Shown: one piece after another, positions 24,438 through 37,299 of the stretch
How the letters are laid out: every line of letters starts with the position of its first letter
Numbering within the stretch: position 1 is the first letter of the stretch
Assembly (NCBI GenBank): GCA_034766995.1
Contig: CM068316.1
Location: forward strand, 23,428,090-23,492,089
Source: Acanthacorydalis orientalis
Taxonomy: Eukaryota; Arthropoda; Insecta; Megaloptera; Corydalidae
Length of the DNA stretch: 64,000 nucleotides
Direction of reading: 5' to 3'
The notes under the pieces: model-generated
Database searches by the model: none
Told to the model about the DNA's origin: nothing
The model's input: the letters and a program-made list of their open reading frames with translations, nothing else
Position numbers and translations under genes: made by a program

Positions 24438-25675
24438 TCTGAGTTTGTTCTGTATTATAATCTGTAAATGAATGTATGTTTACTGGGAAATAAGTACAAT
24501 CAATACCTTTGTTATCTGGATAATTAATGAGAACTTTGAGTTGTTTTGTATCCAACAAAAATAATGTAGATATTCACATACACATACACACATGTATGTA
24601 TATATATATACATGTGTGTGTGTATATAAGTAAATGTCTATTTAAAATAATGATCTGCTAACATAATGTTTTAAAATAATATTTTTGAAATAAAATATAC
24701 AACTATAGAAATTATTTTTTGTTATCCAACATTACATAATAAAATTGGCATTTTCAATTCAATATAATCTATATAATAATATTAAATAACAACAAAACAT
24801 CAGGGGGAAACAGATTCATCTAAATTTAATGAAACATTAACTAAATTTAATATTTAAGGACCCGAGTATTTACAAATGCATTGAAAATATTTAAGCTTAT
24901 AGAGTTAGTGTACATATAGATCATTGTTCTGTTATTCAGTAAATATTGTATATGCCCCTTATTGTTTTATATATTTATTTTTTACAATAAAAAATCTTTA
25001 TTTGTCGATTATTTAATTAAAATAAAGAGAGATTCTAAATTCCCTATACGTTTTGAAACACTGCTTTTAAAATATTTTTAAGTCTACATTTTTAAGTCAA
25101 TAGTTGAACCAAAAACTTAAATACTATTATTAATGGAAGTTTTAGTGCTGAAGCTAAATTAATGTTCACAAATAAGTTATAATAAACAAAATAGCCAATA
25201 ATTAGGTAATTAATTTTAAACATTTTTTTTGTTTTGTGAGAGAATGAAAATTAATTTGTGAAATAGTATTATTTATTAATGTTATTGTTATATAAAGTAA
25301 TTAAATTGATTTTGAGGGGAAAAACTGTGCTAAGTATATTGAAAAAATAATTCAAATAAAAAAGACGTTCTCTTTATATCCGTGTGAACACTTCTTTAGT
25401 GAAGGTGACAAATCAGTGACTTGTGTTGTTTACTATCTCTGTGTTTGCTTTCATGATTCATCTCCATTGTTTTTTAGGATTTTGGTTTGCTTGTTTGTAC
25501 GTGAACAACTATGTCACTTGACACATACATTATCCATAATCGTATATTTATAAGAACGAAGCTCTGAATTTCTTATTTCACAGTAGTGTTCCCATTTTCT
25601 TACAATGGAGCATTAAGGCATTAAATTACCTATTAATTATATTGAAGTATTTTCATCATTTATACAAATATAATG
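23270..25675. other. AT-rich non-coding stretch with microsatellites
   Basis: It holds an (AC)n/(TA)n tract at 24356-24434 and a TGTATA/TGTG tract at 24590-24629. A perfect TGACGTCA lies at 24235-24242 in a small CpG-richer patch (24220-24320). No gene was seen. Confidence 0.5.
24356..24434. repeat. (AC)n(TA)n microsatellite
   Basis: An AC run followed by a long TA run; open frames over it are low complexity. Confidence 0.97.
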
Positions 25676-25677
25676 TA

Positions 25678-26602
25678 TAGTAATACCTCGATATACTTCG
25701 AGAAGAGTCCCAAAAAATGACGACGCAAGATGAAAAAACGTAAATCGAATAGTACAAAAATAAAAGCTATAAAATCTAAATATGTAGTTAAGAAAAAAGA
25801 ACTGTTTTTTGGTTATGTATTTTTAATATTTATTTTCATGTACTCTTACATTGTGAAGTTGTTCTCTATTTTTAAATCTTTCTATCCATCTGAAACTAGT
25901 GCTGAAACGGAGGTTACTATCGTCTTCGCCATTTCTTTAAGATCGTTAAATAAACTCATTTATTTTTTCTAGATAATAAATGTGGTTACAACTATTTTTT
26001 TTTCATTTTAGTTACTTATTCATGTATTTAATGTTTTTTTTACATTTTTTTGAATAACATTGGCCTAAACCTAGTTGTCACTTCAACGAATTTTACCATT
26101 CTTGCGGCAGCACTAGCACTTTTTCCTTTCTAAATTTTTTAAAATTATTCTTATCGTTGTTGGTGGTAGCTCTATTAAGCTAGCAATATTAAAAGCCTTT
26201 TCTTCTTTTTCAAAATGTCGAATAACATCCATTTTCCTTTTCAATAATATAGCATGCCTCTGTTTGTTTTTTATACGAGAACCACCAATATCTCTATTCT
26301 TTTGCTTTTCATTCATCTTTCACTAAATTATATTTTCTCTAAATTAATATATACCGAAAATAATTTAAAATTATTTATTTACCTAGTTTGATTACTGATA
26401 ACTGGATTAAAGTTTTTAAAACGAAAATCCCCAAAAAATAGTTTCAAAATTGTATATAGTTTCAAAATCATATATATTCAAATTTGAATTCCTGAATATT
26501 TTTTAAGAAAAAGTAAATCAAGAGAAAAATAACGCAAATTGGGTCACAGTCTCAAATTTTTTTCTGGTACAAATCGGGAGGATGTATATCGGGGGATTAC
26601 TG
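25678..26602 (-). mobile_element. Tigger/pogo-like element, internally deleted
   Basis: The ends are inverted repeats: TAGTAATACCTCGATATAC from 25678 and CAGTAATCCCCCGATATAC read inward from 26602, flanked by TA (25676-25677 and 26603-26604). CAGT-start ends and TA duplications fit the pogo group. The only coding part recognised is a 67-codon minus-strand frame carrying a CENP-B-type helix-turn-helix. At 925 bp the element is far shorter than an autonomous Tigger (over 2 kb), so the DDE catalytic part has been deleted. Confidence 0.8.
26113..26316 (-). pseudogene. pogo/Tigger transposase N-terminal HTH fragment
   Basis: The sequence RMDVIRHFEKEEKAFNIASL, then PPTTIRIILKN, follows the CENP-B/pipsqueak HTH pattern KLEIIxxxEKGEKxxxIAxx...STVRTILKN. 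The 67-codon frame starts at ATG 26316 in a basic stretch (MNEKQKNRD...IKNKQRHAIL) and stops directly after the helix-turn-helix. It would bind DNA at most; no catalytic residues remain. It lies centrally within the terminal repeats of the 25678-26602 element. Confidence 0.7.
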
Positions 26603-26604
26603 TA

Positions 26605-28730
26605 TAATTTTTTTATATAAAATACTAGGGCTGAAACCTATCAGAATATTGTTGTATTCAAAAAAAATATTTTATTTGAAAAAACTTTAAACTTAAATTA
26701 AAACACTTGCTCCAGTAATAAATTCTTCAAATTTTGGTTCTTCGCATCTAGACTTTCATATAAGTAAAGATATTTTACAATATAAAATATAAGTAAGACG
26801 ATGATTTTTTTCTAAATTCTAAATGACATACTAGGTCACGAATTGGTTTTCTGACCGATGTCTAATATATTTTTTAACTTATAGATCCTATATCCGATAT
26901 TAACTTCTGAGGTATCTTCTGCACATTGTAACACTGACTTTCATTTAGCTAACAAAAAGCTGGCTGAAAACTGAAATGGATTTTAATAGAATGTGGTTAC
27001 AGTAATAGTATAAATTTAGTTAGAGAGGACATTTAAGGAAGAATGTTTACCGTATGTTTTTTTAATATAATAAATAAAACAATATCGGAAAGCAACAAAA
27101 TTGAGCCAGACATATACAGTTCTGTATTAAAAATAATATTTAATTGCATATTATTAATCGATTTGTCACATCATTTTGCCACAAATATGTTTTTACACGT
27201 TTGACAATAAAAACAATAAATATAACTATATATTTACTTTTCAAATTTATTGTCAGTGTATATAAATCAGGTAATTTTCGCGATTTTTAACCACGCTAAA
27301 AAGTGAAATTGAAAAATATCAATCAAAATTAAAACGAACTTGAAGGATAATACTACAATTAACATTTTTTGTTATTTTAAGCATATACTTTTTACCAACT
27401 ACCTTTAATATTAAAATTTGTTGTAAGAAAAATTATAAAATATTTTTTTTAAGAAAATCACGGACCCGTAGTTAACTATTAAACTAAACTATTAATTATA
27501 ACTTAATTATTATATTAACTATAACTATTGAACTTAATTTTCAAAATTTTTTTAATCAACAGATTTTTTTAGTTAGACTTATTCTTATTTGAAGATTAAA
27601 AATGTTACTATAAAATATCAAATAACTAAATTTTTCAAACAAAAAACTTTTAAATCAATCGTAGAAACGTGCATTTCCCCTTATTGTATGGATTAAAAAT
27701 ATATAATTAAGGGAAAAATATAATTATTTATTATTCTGTTTTATCACAAATTATGAGCGCGTTTTTGTACACGTATATATATATATATATCTTTACATTT
27801 ATGATTGTCGTTATATAGGTTTTTGAAAATATTCGTAGTCAGATATTGTATATTTATATGTCAAAAGTAATTTTATAGTAGGTTATTTGTAAGAAAATAG
27901 ATACATCAGAAAAGTGAAAACAGTCATAAAATAAACTGTCAACAGCATTAATCATGTTAGTCAGACTTGTATGTTGCTTTTTATGTTACGCCTTAAACAT
28001 ATTTATTTTACTCTAGAGACGTCTTTATAGAAAACCCAAAGTTTTTACAATCGGTCACCTTGATTTTTCGGTCAACTTTGTTTTTGTGCACAGAGAAGAA
28101 CAAAAGTTGTACAGATCGCTTTTGTAATCAAAATAGAAATTTTTTAGTCTAATAAAATATTTTTTTAGAATGAAAAATGCAGAAATATTAATTATTTTGG
28201 TTGTGTTATTTACAAGATTGTTATATGTATACATTGTTTTATACATCAATCTGTTTTTATAAAATAATTAATTATATAAATTACAAATTATTTAAATATG
28301 TATTTCTAAACCACAAGAGAATTCAAAAATACTTCACTTTTTATAGATTTAATAATTGGAATTATCACTAAATACATGTATAAAAGAGCATATAAAATAT
28401 AAATTTGTAAGAGTATTATAAATTTAAATAATTCAACAATGGTTTAATCTCATATAATAAGACCTTTTAAAAGAATAATAAATAATTGTTGTAAGTTGAA
28501 AATGTCCTATTTTACATTTTTAATTGTATTATTATATTGTTTTTATACGTTTTTTTTAATTTCAAATGTTGTATGCTTCAAACATGATTATTTTATTAAA
28601 AAAATAACAAATTTGAATTCAAAATCAAACTCTTTACAATCGATCTTATTGTATTAAGTTCTTTTATATCAAATTTTAGATTTTCGTAGTCAAATTCAAA
28701 ATTCTATATTTTTTCACTATGTATACTCGT
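26605..28730. other. AT-rich non-coding stretch
   Basis: Nothing recognised except a short (TA)n at about 27773-27791. Confidence 0.5.
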
Positions 28731-28733
28731 ATA

Positions 28734-29655
28734 CAAGGTCAGACAATTAAGTAATGCGACCGATTTTTTTTCTCGGCCTGTGGTAACACTGCGAACCTGT
28801 AACTCCGCCACCGTAATAGCAGATCCCTACTCTCTCGATTGAGACCTTGACCACCCTCGTACGATTATTTCTTCGCCAGCTGTTTAGTGTTTTGTAACAA
28901 CGCGCGAGTAGTGCATGTCACGAAGCCCACCGAATGAACATCGCTCAAGATTGTCTCGAGCAGGTTGAAAGTGATCCTACTCTTCTCGATCGAGTTATTA
29001 CTGGTGATGAAAGTTGGTTCTTTCAATATGACCCCGAAACTAAACGACAAAGCCAACAGTGGCTGTCCCCTGGAGCACCAAGGCCAAAGAAGGCGAGAAT
29101 GAGCAAGTCCAAAGTGAAAACCATGTTGATTTGCTTCTTCGACAGCAAAGGGGTGGTTCACAAAGAGTTCGTACCACCTGGATAAACCATAAATCAAGTA
29201 TTCTACCGCAATGTGCTCGAAAAATTACGAAAAAGAGTGCTCAGAGTGCGTCCAGAGATCGCGAAGACTTGGGTTCTGCATCACGACAATGCTCCCTGTC
29301 ACAGTGCGTTCAGTGTCTCTCAGTTTTTGGCGTCTAAAGGCATCGCAACGTTACCACAACCGCCCTATTCACCGGACATGTCACCCTGCGACTTTTTCCT
29401 ATTCCCCCATATGAAAAAATTCGTCAAAGGTCGACATTTTGACTCCGTTGAAGATATCCAAGAATCTGTGACGAGGGTACTCGGAGAGGTCCCACAAGAA
29501 GTGTTTCAGAATTGTTACGAAAACTGGAAAACTCGCTGGAATAAGTGTATAGATGCGAGAGGGGACTACTTTGAAGAAGATTGCAGCGATGTACCTTAAT
29601 TTTGAAATATACTCGATTTTTGAATTTTGTCGCATTACTTAATTGTCTGACCTTG
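28734..29655 (+). mobile_element. mariner deletion derivative, copy 1
   Basis: The ends are CAAGGTCAGACAATTAAGTA at 28734 and its inverted copy ending at 29655, flanked by TA on both sides (28732-28733 and 29656-29657). The length is 922 bp against about 1.28 kb for a full mariner. The 5' leader runs straight into the middle of the transposase, so the N-terminal DNA-binding region is deleted. The copy at 57345-58265 has the same ends, length and junction. Confidence 0.95.
28934..29599 (+). pseudogene. mariner transposase catalytic domain with one stop
   Basis: The frame from ATG 28934 reads MNIAQDCLEQVESDPTLLDR and then ITGDESWFFQYD (first Asp, residue 25). A TAA at 29183-29185 replaces Gln84 of the sister copy (CAA to TAA). 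In the same frame VLHHDNAPCHSAF (Asp118) and YSPDMSPCDFFLF (Asp153) follow, giving 34 residues between the second and third Asp, the DD34D signature. The last codon before the natural stop is at 29596-29598. It differs from copy 2 at roughly ten residues out of 221. The helix-turn-helix part (about 120 residues in the family) is missing, so it could not recognise its own ends even without the stop. Confidence 0.93.
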
Positions 29656-29659
29656 TATT

Positions 29660-30300
29660 TTATTGAGTGGAAAAAAGTTCAAGTGATTTTAATTTATTTT
29701 CACAATAAGGTTTTTACCAAAAAGCAAATTTTTAAAAAATTCTTGGGTTTTAGATATAATGAAATTCTGAACAAAGTTTTTGATATAATCTTTATTTAAA
29801 ATAATTTATTCCTTGAAAAATTACTAAAATGTTAAAAAAATAAAATCAATTGACGATTTTCTCGAGAAATGAACATCTCTAAATTGAAATGTAACTTTTT
29901 TAAATATTTATTTTAATGACTAATTTAAAACAGGTTTCATTTTTTTTTACTAAATATTGTAACTAGTAGTTTTTCATTGCTGATTTATATATCACTCTAT
30001 CTAAACTCACACAAACTCATTTTTAATAAATTTAATCATAGTTAGTTCAAATAATATTGTAGTGACTAATAACTGAGATATCACAGTATTTACCAAGATT
30101 ATGAGCATGACTAATATAAATAATATTTTTCTTATATAATATTTAAATTTTTAGATATCTTTTTTGATGTAAATAGTATAAATAATAGAGTAATAGTAAT
30201 GTAAATAATAGAGTATATGATTAATTTCAGTAAGAGATTTTATAAATAATTGCAAATATCGCACACATCTCTTTAACTTATTGCAATAAATCTTTTTAAT
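29660..30300. other. AT-rich non-coding stretch
   Basis: Nothing recognised. Confidence 0.5.
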
Positions 30301-30311
30301 GATGTAGTGAA

Positions 30312-30344
<33 letters not shown>

Positions 30345-30464
30345 TCCATATGTATACGCACATACTACGCACATACTACGCACATCATACTCACATACAT
30401 ACGCGCACACATACTCACATACACACAAGCATACATGCACACACATACTTACATACACACACAT

Positions 30465-30522
<58 letters not shown>
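30312..30522. repeat. Compound microsatellite (TA)n, (CA)n, CACATACTACG units
   Basis: TA run, then CA-rich imperfect repeats including ACGCACATACT two or three times, then a second long TA run. All open frames over it are low complexity. Confidence 0.95.
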
Positions 30523-30524
<2 letters not shown>

Positions 30525-30839
30525 GTAGATAATAATTAATTTTAGATTCTATCAATTATTCTTATTTTCATTGAAATTGAAAAGAATTCATTGTTCACTG
30601 CATTATTTATATAAAAGACAGAAGCAGTTTCGTTTACATAATTTTTCTTCTTTCATTGAAAAATTGAATAGTCTGCCACATTGTAATACTTTTCAGTTTT
30701 CAATTATAAAGGATTAACATCCATTTTTTTATTAATCTCTTTGAAAATATAATTCGATTCGATTAATTTAAAATCTATCTTGATAATATAATACTTATTT
30801 AATTTTCAATTCAATTTTTCAAATTCCGAATAAACACAA

Positions 30840-31870
30840 TTCAAGTTTTTGTTGTACAATTATACTTCAAGTACGTGTAAGTTAAAAAGGATTTCTTTAG
30901 AAATTACAAAATTATCGAGTTTCACTCACTCTGCATATGTTTTTTTAGGTTACTTTTGCTGGATATCGTGTAGTTTTTTAAATTGAATTTGATTGTTGTC
31001 CAAAGGTGTTCGATTACGTTAAGATCGGGAGACTGCGGAGGTAAATGCATGGCCTTTCTACAATTGTATAAAAACCATTCGTTGACTAAGTAAAAAATAT
31101 GTTTAGAATCGTTATTTTCATAAAATCCGAATGATTGTCCTAGGCCCAATTTTTCAGCACTTTTAAATTGGTTTGCAAAATGTCAAGGTACATGAATGTA
31201 TCCATATTTTTTTCAATGAAATGAAGGTTACCAACACCAGATGAAGCCATACATACCCAGATCATAACGTACCCGCCACCTTGTTTGACTTTAGGCCTAA
31301 TGTTTTGGTGATAAAACGCAGTGTTTGACTTTCTCCAGGCTCTAGGATACCCTTCATTACCGAATAAATTAATTTTACATTCATCAGCGAAGATAATTTT
31401 TTTCCAAAAATCGAAATAATTATTCATGAGTTTTTTGGCGAAGTCCAGTCTATGTTTTTGAGTTTTTTTTTGCTGATGAATTGCTTTTTCCTTGCAATAT
31501 TACCGTGGTAACTTTCATGGGATTCTATGAACTGTTTGTGCGATAATATTTTTATTTAAGTGTTCGCTTTTTATTCGCTTCCTTACTTATCATTGGTGGA
31601 CTGATTTGAGGGTACCTTTTTACTGTACGAATTAGCCATTGCTGATCCTTATTTAATATTTTTATATTTTTATTTTTAGTCTATTAACAATTCTTTCTTT
31701 ATTCTTAAAACGATTGATGGTATGTCGGATGGTTGAAGCACTTCTACTCACTATTCTTCCAATTTCTCTTTGACTTTTTCCTTTCTTAAATAAGGAAACT
31801 ATACGTTTTCGAATTTTTTTGTTATTGGACACATTATCGAAATTATTTGGAACAACAACTTTTTGTGATC
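30840..31870 (-). pseudogene. Tc1-like transposase remnant
   Basis: Minus-strand translation gives, from about 31860 downward, an HTH (IRKRIVSLFKKGKSQREIGR, then SRSASTIRHTINRFKNKERI) and, after shifts, LDFAKKLMNNYFDFWKKIIF. Two clean segments follow: 31427-31140 with FADECKINLFGNEG (first catalytic Asp), KQGGGYVMIWVCMASSGVG and MDTFMYLDILQ; and 31149-30922 with FYENNDSKHIFYLVNEWF, where the second catalytic Asp (QQDND in the family) reads as Asn, and PPQSPDLNVIEHLWTTIK with the Glu of DD34E. The family is Tc1 (TA-inserting cut-and-paste). The terminal repeats are too decayed to place; outer limits are approximate. Confidence 0.88.
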
Positions 31871-32162
31871 AAATGCACATACAAACTGCCAATAAGGACC
31901 TTCAGTACTTTTCGGAGAAATGAAAAAATTAACATCCTCGCAAATGCCGTGAAAACTTTACATGAACAATTTTGAATGATGCATTATTTTCGTACCGTTT
32001 GCTTTCCTACTTTCTTTGTAACATCTTCTCTATGTTTTTATTTATTATTTATGTATTGTAAATAAAACAAACTAAATTATCTAATAAAAATAATTTCTTA
32101 ATTCTTTTAAAATTTTTTCTATTTACTCCGTTCAATAAGAATTTGAATGTGGTGAATGTTAC

Positions 32163-32166
<4 letters not shown>

Positions 32167-32215
<49 letters not shown>
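32167..32215. repeat. (TA)n microsatellite
   Basis: Pure TA run. Confidence 0.97.
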
Positions 32216-32218
<3 letters not shown>

Positions 32219-32219
32219 A

Positions 32220-33880
32220 GAATAATAACTTTTTAATAGAAATATTTTTAATAAAAAAATATTCATATAATTTACAATATTGTAAACTAAACATTCTTTC
32301 ATGTGGGAAAATAGTTACAAACTCACAATAAAAAAAGTTACAATTGTACCTAAGAAAAACATTCCTAATATATTTATTCTTTTTGCTCATAAGAATATTT
32401 ATATTAATATTATTTTAAAAACAGATTTAACATCATTTAACAATGAAAATATCTAAAACTATACATAGACAAAATATAAAGAATGTCTTGCTTTTTAATG
32501 AATCATCTTTCCGAAAAAAATACAAACTTTTGCATACTTTTACAATTTATATATGTCTATGAAGTGTATTGAGTGTATGTAATTTAATACAATTTTGAAC
32601 ACTGATCGGATAAACTCAAATATGAGTCGACGTGAGCGACAGAATTATCAAAAAGATTATGCCAGGAATAAATATATCAAAAATCATATTTTATTAAGAT
32701 TTTCTCCAAGTCAACAAGTTCGTTTAGCAACAGAATTAGTGTAGTATTAATAACAAAGCTAGGCAACTCTGGAAAAAGGTTAATGGCTGCACTTTTATAA
32801 AACTAGCAAGGCATAGAGAGAATTTAATGAAAGAAAACAAAAAAGTAACTCACTGAATTACGAACTAAAATCGATGTATAAATCGTTATTATCATGGTGA
32901 AAATCATTGGAATTGTTCAACTTAACGATATTGATTGTATATCATTCTTCTTCAGTGGTGAAAAAAATCCAATTTCATATGAATTTAACGTTATATATAT
33001 ATTTGAATATATTATGGCTAGTCTCTACGAAAAGCGACACATTTTCTTTCAGGTGTTGTAGGATGTTGTTGTTTTGTTCAGGATGTTGTAGGTTTTAAGG
33101 CTACCAATTTTAATGAAACATATACGAAATCGCAATAAAATTTCATTTGTGTTTTTTTGAGAAACAAAAGTTATCAGAACATGGATCATACTGTTTCAAA
33201 ATACATGAAATATTTACCACTGTAAACTATCAACACTTTTATCTCGAAACAAACATTTAAATTACGATGCATTTTATTTTTAAATTCTACAGATATGTCA
33301 ATGAAAAGATTTTTTCGGGACAAATAGCGAAGTTATTTCTGAAATGATAGGCTCGATTTCAGATATTAAACCATATTTTTATAGTTTGTGATATTGCTTG
33401 TTAACAGTTAACGAAACATACAGTTTGAGAGCCGAAAAGTATCTCTGCTGTGTACACTAAGAATAATTTAACGAAATTGAACCGGAAAAGTCAGTCGAAA
33501 CAGTTCATTAGAGAAAATAGAAAATCATGAATAGTAGCACATTTATGCTGAGAGTTCTCTTGTGTTAATACAAAGTGATTAATAAATTATATTTGAATAT
33601 TAACAAAAACTGATAAGTACTACTAATTCAGACTTGTTATGTTTGTAAAGAAATATGAATACTTAATCTTATTAATTACGATATTCAATATGTTTTTGTA
33701 TATATGTTATGTTAAGCGTAAAACCGCTCTAACAATATGAACACTGTTTATAAAAAACAACTTGTCATATTGTATGAAGAAAATAAAAAGGTAACACAAA
33801 GTAAGTGCAAAATAAAGACCTAATAAGTTACACTTTTATAAAAATTTGTAGATTAATTCAAAATTATTTGTTTTGATATA
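32220..33880. other. Non-coding stretch, one weak basic frame
   Basis: At about 32622-32745 a frame reads MSRRERQNYQKDYARNKYIK and then HILLRFSPSQQVRLATELV before a stop. It is basic and may be a transposon N-terminal scrap, but I cannot assign it. Nothing else was seen. Confidence 0.3.
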
Positions 33881-33883
33881 CAC

Positions 33884-35370
33884 TGTCCGAAACAAGTGTT
33901 TGCAAAGTTAACGGTTTTGTAATTGAAAAGATATAATAAAACATTTGGAAATGTTTTATAACAAATTTATATCTCATATTTATTAGTGTATTATTTATTT
34001 AAAAATAATAACAATAATTCATTAGAATTGTAAAAAAATGGCATTAATTAAAAAGTATGTTTTTTTCGCGAAAAATGTATTGGCACAAATTGTAGTAATT
34101 TGAATTTCACTAATATTTTCATAAAATTTGAAATTAATGAGATGTCCGAAAATCTCTTCTCCTTATTACCTCTTAATTTATTTGGCATTGAGTAAATTAA
34201 TTTCTATGTCATTTTCGAGTTTATATTTCCTCATTCACGTAAAATCACTTTCATTAAATGAGATTTATTAGTTATGTTTTCTAATATTTCTATCCAGTAT
34301 ATCCCACAAATACTCAATCGGATTTAAATCGGGAGATTGTGGTGGTGTGTTAAGGGTATGGGAGGTGTTATACAAAATCAATTCCTTTACGACGTGGGCT
34401 GTGTGCTTGGGGTCATTTGAAAGTAAAAGTCACTTTAAAGATCCAGATTTTCAGTGCTTTTTTAGGTTATTTTTCAAAATATTTATATAAACCATCTTAT
34501 CCATTATCCCATCAATGAAAACAATTTCCCTACACCAAATGTTGTATGCAACCCCAAACTATTACTCCACCACCTCCATGTTTCACAGTGTGTAACAAAT
34601 TTTCTATATTCAATTCTGTATTAGGTTTTTCGCCAGACAGATATTCAACCATTGCAACGAAAAATATTAAATTTAGTTTCATCAGAAGAGATTATAAATC
34701 AATACAATAAAGATTAGTTTCATCAGAAAAGATAAGATATCCACTTGTTGTTATGTTTTCTAGGTTTTCATTACCTTTAAATTGATTAATTACACTTCGA
34801 ACTATAATTCGAACTATATTCGAACTATTTTATTTATTATATCCCTAATAACACCGTATGACATCCCTTTTGCATACAAATCCAAAATAATTTTTCGTTC
34901 ACATAATTTAGTTTCCTTAGTTTTTTTTATCTATGATTTAATTTTATTGGTAATTTACAATACAATTTAAAAAAATTTGCTTTACGAGATCTTCAATTTC
35001 GCAGAAATATTATTTTCTGTGGATTTCTCTACTTATAAACGTAATTTATATAAATATAAATATATAAACGAATTTATATAAATATATAAACGAATTTTTT
35101 TATTAAATATTGCTAATATTTTATAATCTTAATTTTTAATAATATTGTTATTCTGAATATTTATATCTTAATATTTTTAACTTAATATTTTATATTCTTA
35201 TTTTATATCCTTAATTCTTAACATTTTATATTCTTAAATTAATAATATACAAATAAACACAATATATACAAATTTGTTGCAAAATAATTCCAAATATTTT
35301 AATTAGATCCTTCAATTATAAAAAAGTTAACTATGCCAATAGTTTTTTTTGGGGTAATTTGTATAGATTA
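33884..35370 (-). mobile_element. Tc1-like element with long imperfect terminal repeats
   Basis: Left sequence AAAGTTAACGGTTTTGTAAT (about 33905-33925), continuing through AACATTTGGAAATGTTTTATAACAAATTTATAT, is matched in inverted orientation by the segment ending near 35335 (TAGTTAACTTTTTTATAATT and on through ATATTTGGAATTATTTTGCAACAAATTTGTAT). The inverted repeats extend for at least about 80 bp. Between them is a minus-strand transposase remnant: HTH piece ERKIILDLYAKGMSYGVIRD (about 34905-34830), FSDETKFNIF (about 34690), NDPKHTAHVVKELI (about 34410-34370) and QSPDLNPIEYLWDILDRNIR (about 34345-34285) with the catalytic Glu. The region between the HTH and the first Asp is deleted. Exact ends are uncertain. 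Confidence 0.75.
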
Positions 35371-35759
35371 GCAATTCATGGACCGTCCAACAAGTAAAAA
35401 TTCATTGATTTATAATAAATTTGTTCAAAATAGTTTGATGGATCTTAATGTAGGTTAAAAGAAAAATCCTTCTATTAATAAATTTTACATACGAAAAATA
35501 TGAAATAACTGGAAATATTTATTGCCTTTTTTGTACATGACAAACGAAAAAATCGTGTGTATTTCTTTATAAGTTCACGGATAAAACTGTCATAAATTCA
35601 TATTGTAATTCCTCTTCAATGGTATAGTAAATTAATTTGAATTTTATACATACATTCATATACATACATTCAGAATAAAAGAGAAAGTAATAATATATAT
35701 TTTTATTAGATTTGTACTCTTTTTACAAACTACTCATATATCTCTTACATATATTAAAT

Positions 35760-35760
<1 letters not shown>

Positions 35761-35809
<49 letters not shown>
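35761..35809. repeat. (TA)n microsatellite
   Basis: Pure TA run. Confidence 0.97.
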
Positions 35810-36466
35810 TCATTTAAGTGATTTATTACAAAAAGTAGATAATTTTTGATACATAGAGTTATCATATATATTTATATAATATTGAGTCTCGAAGGCTATT
35901 TATTCATAAGTTTATTGCTTCCTGTAAGATATATACGCTGTTTTCATCACTCATGAATGAATATGTTTAATGCTATCAGGTAATGCGTAACTTTGGTAGA
36001 AATCAATGATTAGTTTTCACTTTTATATTCGATAAAAATATATTTTTAAATTAGTAGTAAATTCTTTATATACAATCTACTCGTATATTCCATGTCAAAT
36101 GAAAAATATTAATGTATTAAATCTGAATTATTTTTATTTATTATTATCAATAATATACCGGGTTAAAAATTATATTGATTAAATATTTTAAATTACTGAA
36201 TTTACAATATATATTTTTTAAGTTAAAGCAAAAATAAATTATTTAATTAGAAAAAATTCTTAGTGTAAAATTTTTCCTGAGAATTCAATTTATAATGTTT
36301 TATGATGTTTTTTTAATATTCCATTTAATAAATGTGACAAATTTACTTTAAATTATACTTTTATCGTTTCAGCTCAAAATGCTAATTACCAATAGTTTTT
36401 ATGTTTACATCATATGAATAAATATAAATTAAAGTTTTATTTTGTACAGACTGTATAACATACGAG

Positions 36467-36489
36467 TACACACACACACACATACACAC

Positions 36490-36535
<46 letters not shown>

Positions 36536-36622
36536 GTATATGTAAACTATTTATTTCGCTTTACTTCAAATTATATAATAAGAAAAGAAACATTCAATTG
36601 AAATCAGCAGATTCCAATATAT

Positions 36623-36698
<76 letters not shown>
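36467..36698. repeat. (CA)n/(TA)n microsatellites
   Basis: CA and TA runs at 36467-36536 and a long pure TA run at 36624-36698, separated by about 90 bp of ordinary sequence. Confidence 0.95.
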
Positions 36699-36896
36699 GA
36701 CTGTATTCACCAATTTTTATTCATAATTTTCTGTATTTCTTTCTATCTTCCTAAAATCATTATTGTTAATGAAAGATAACTTATACTTTAATTATTTATA
36801 ATTAAAAAGGACTAAAAGATAGATGTTTCATGTTCATTTGCTGAATTCTTCTATCTTATAAGAATTAGTTATTTGTAAATGTTATTATATATATAA

Positions 36897-37299
36897 ATAC
36901 ACACATAGACACACACACACACGCACACACAGACACATACACACACACAGACACATACACACACACAGACACAGACACACACACAGACACACACACACAC
37001 ACAGACACACACACAGACACACACACAGACACACACACAGACACACACACAGACACACACACACACACACACACAGACACACACACAGACACACACACAC
37101 AGACACAAAACAGACACACACACAGACACACACACAGACACACACACAGACACACACACAGACACACACACAGACACACACACAGACACACACACAGACA
37201 CACACACAGACACACACACAGACACACACACAGACACACACAGACACACACACATATATATCGTATATAGACACACACACATATATATCGTATATAGAT
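36897..37299. repeat. 12-bp minisatellite (GACACACACACA)n in a CA tract
   Basis: G residues recur every 12 bp over most of about 350 bp, giving the unit GACACACACACA, with short and long variants in the left half. The right edge carries a duplicated ACACACACATATATATCGTA segment (about 37243-37299). Because 12 is divisible by 3, all three minus frames stay open for 131-160 codons of Cys-Val-Ser-Leu repeats; these are not genes. Confidence 0.97.

Noticed and set aside
28865..29635. Other-frame ORFs over mariner copy 1 (and the equivalents at 57586-57941)
   Set aside because: They overlap the transposase frame that carries the DD34D residues and have no motifs of their own.
30151..30532. Several Tyr-Ile and Thr-His repeat frames on both strands
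   Set aside because: They arise from the CA/TA compound microsatellite.
36897..37299. Possible CRISPR array
   Set aside because: The repeats are contiguous 12-bp units without unique spacers, and the sequence is eukaryotic.
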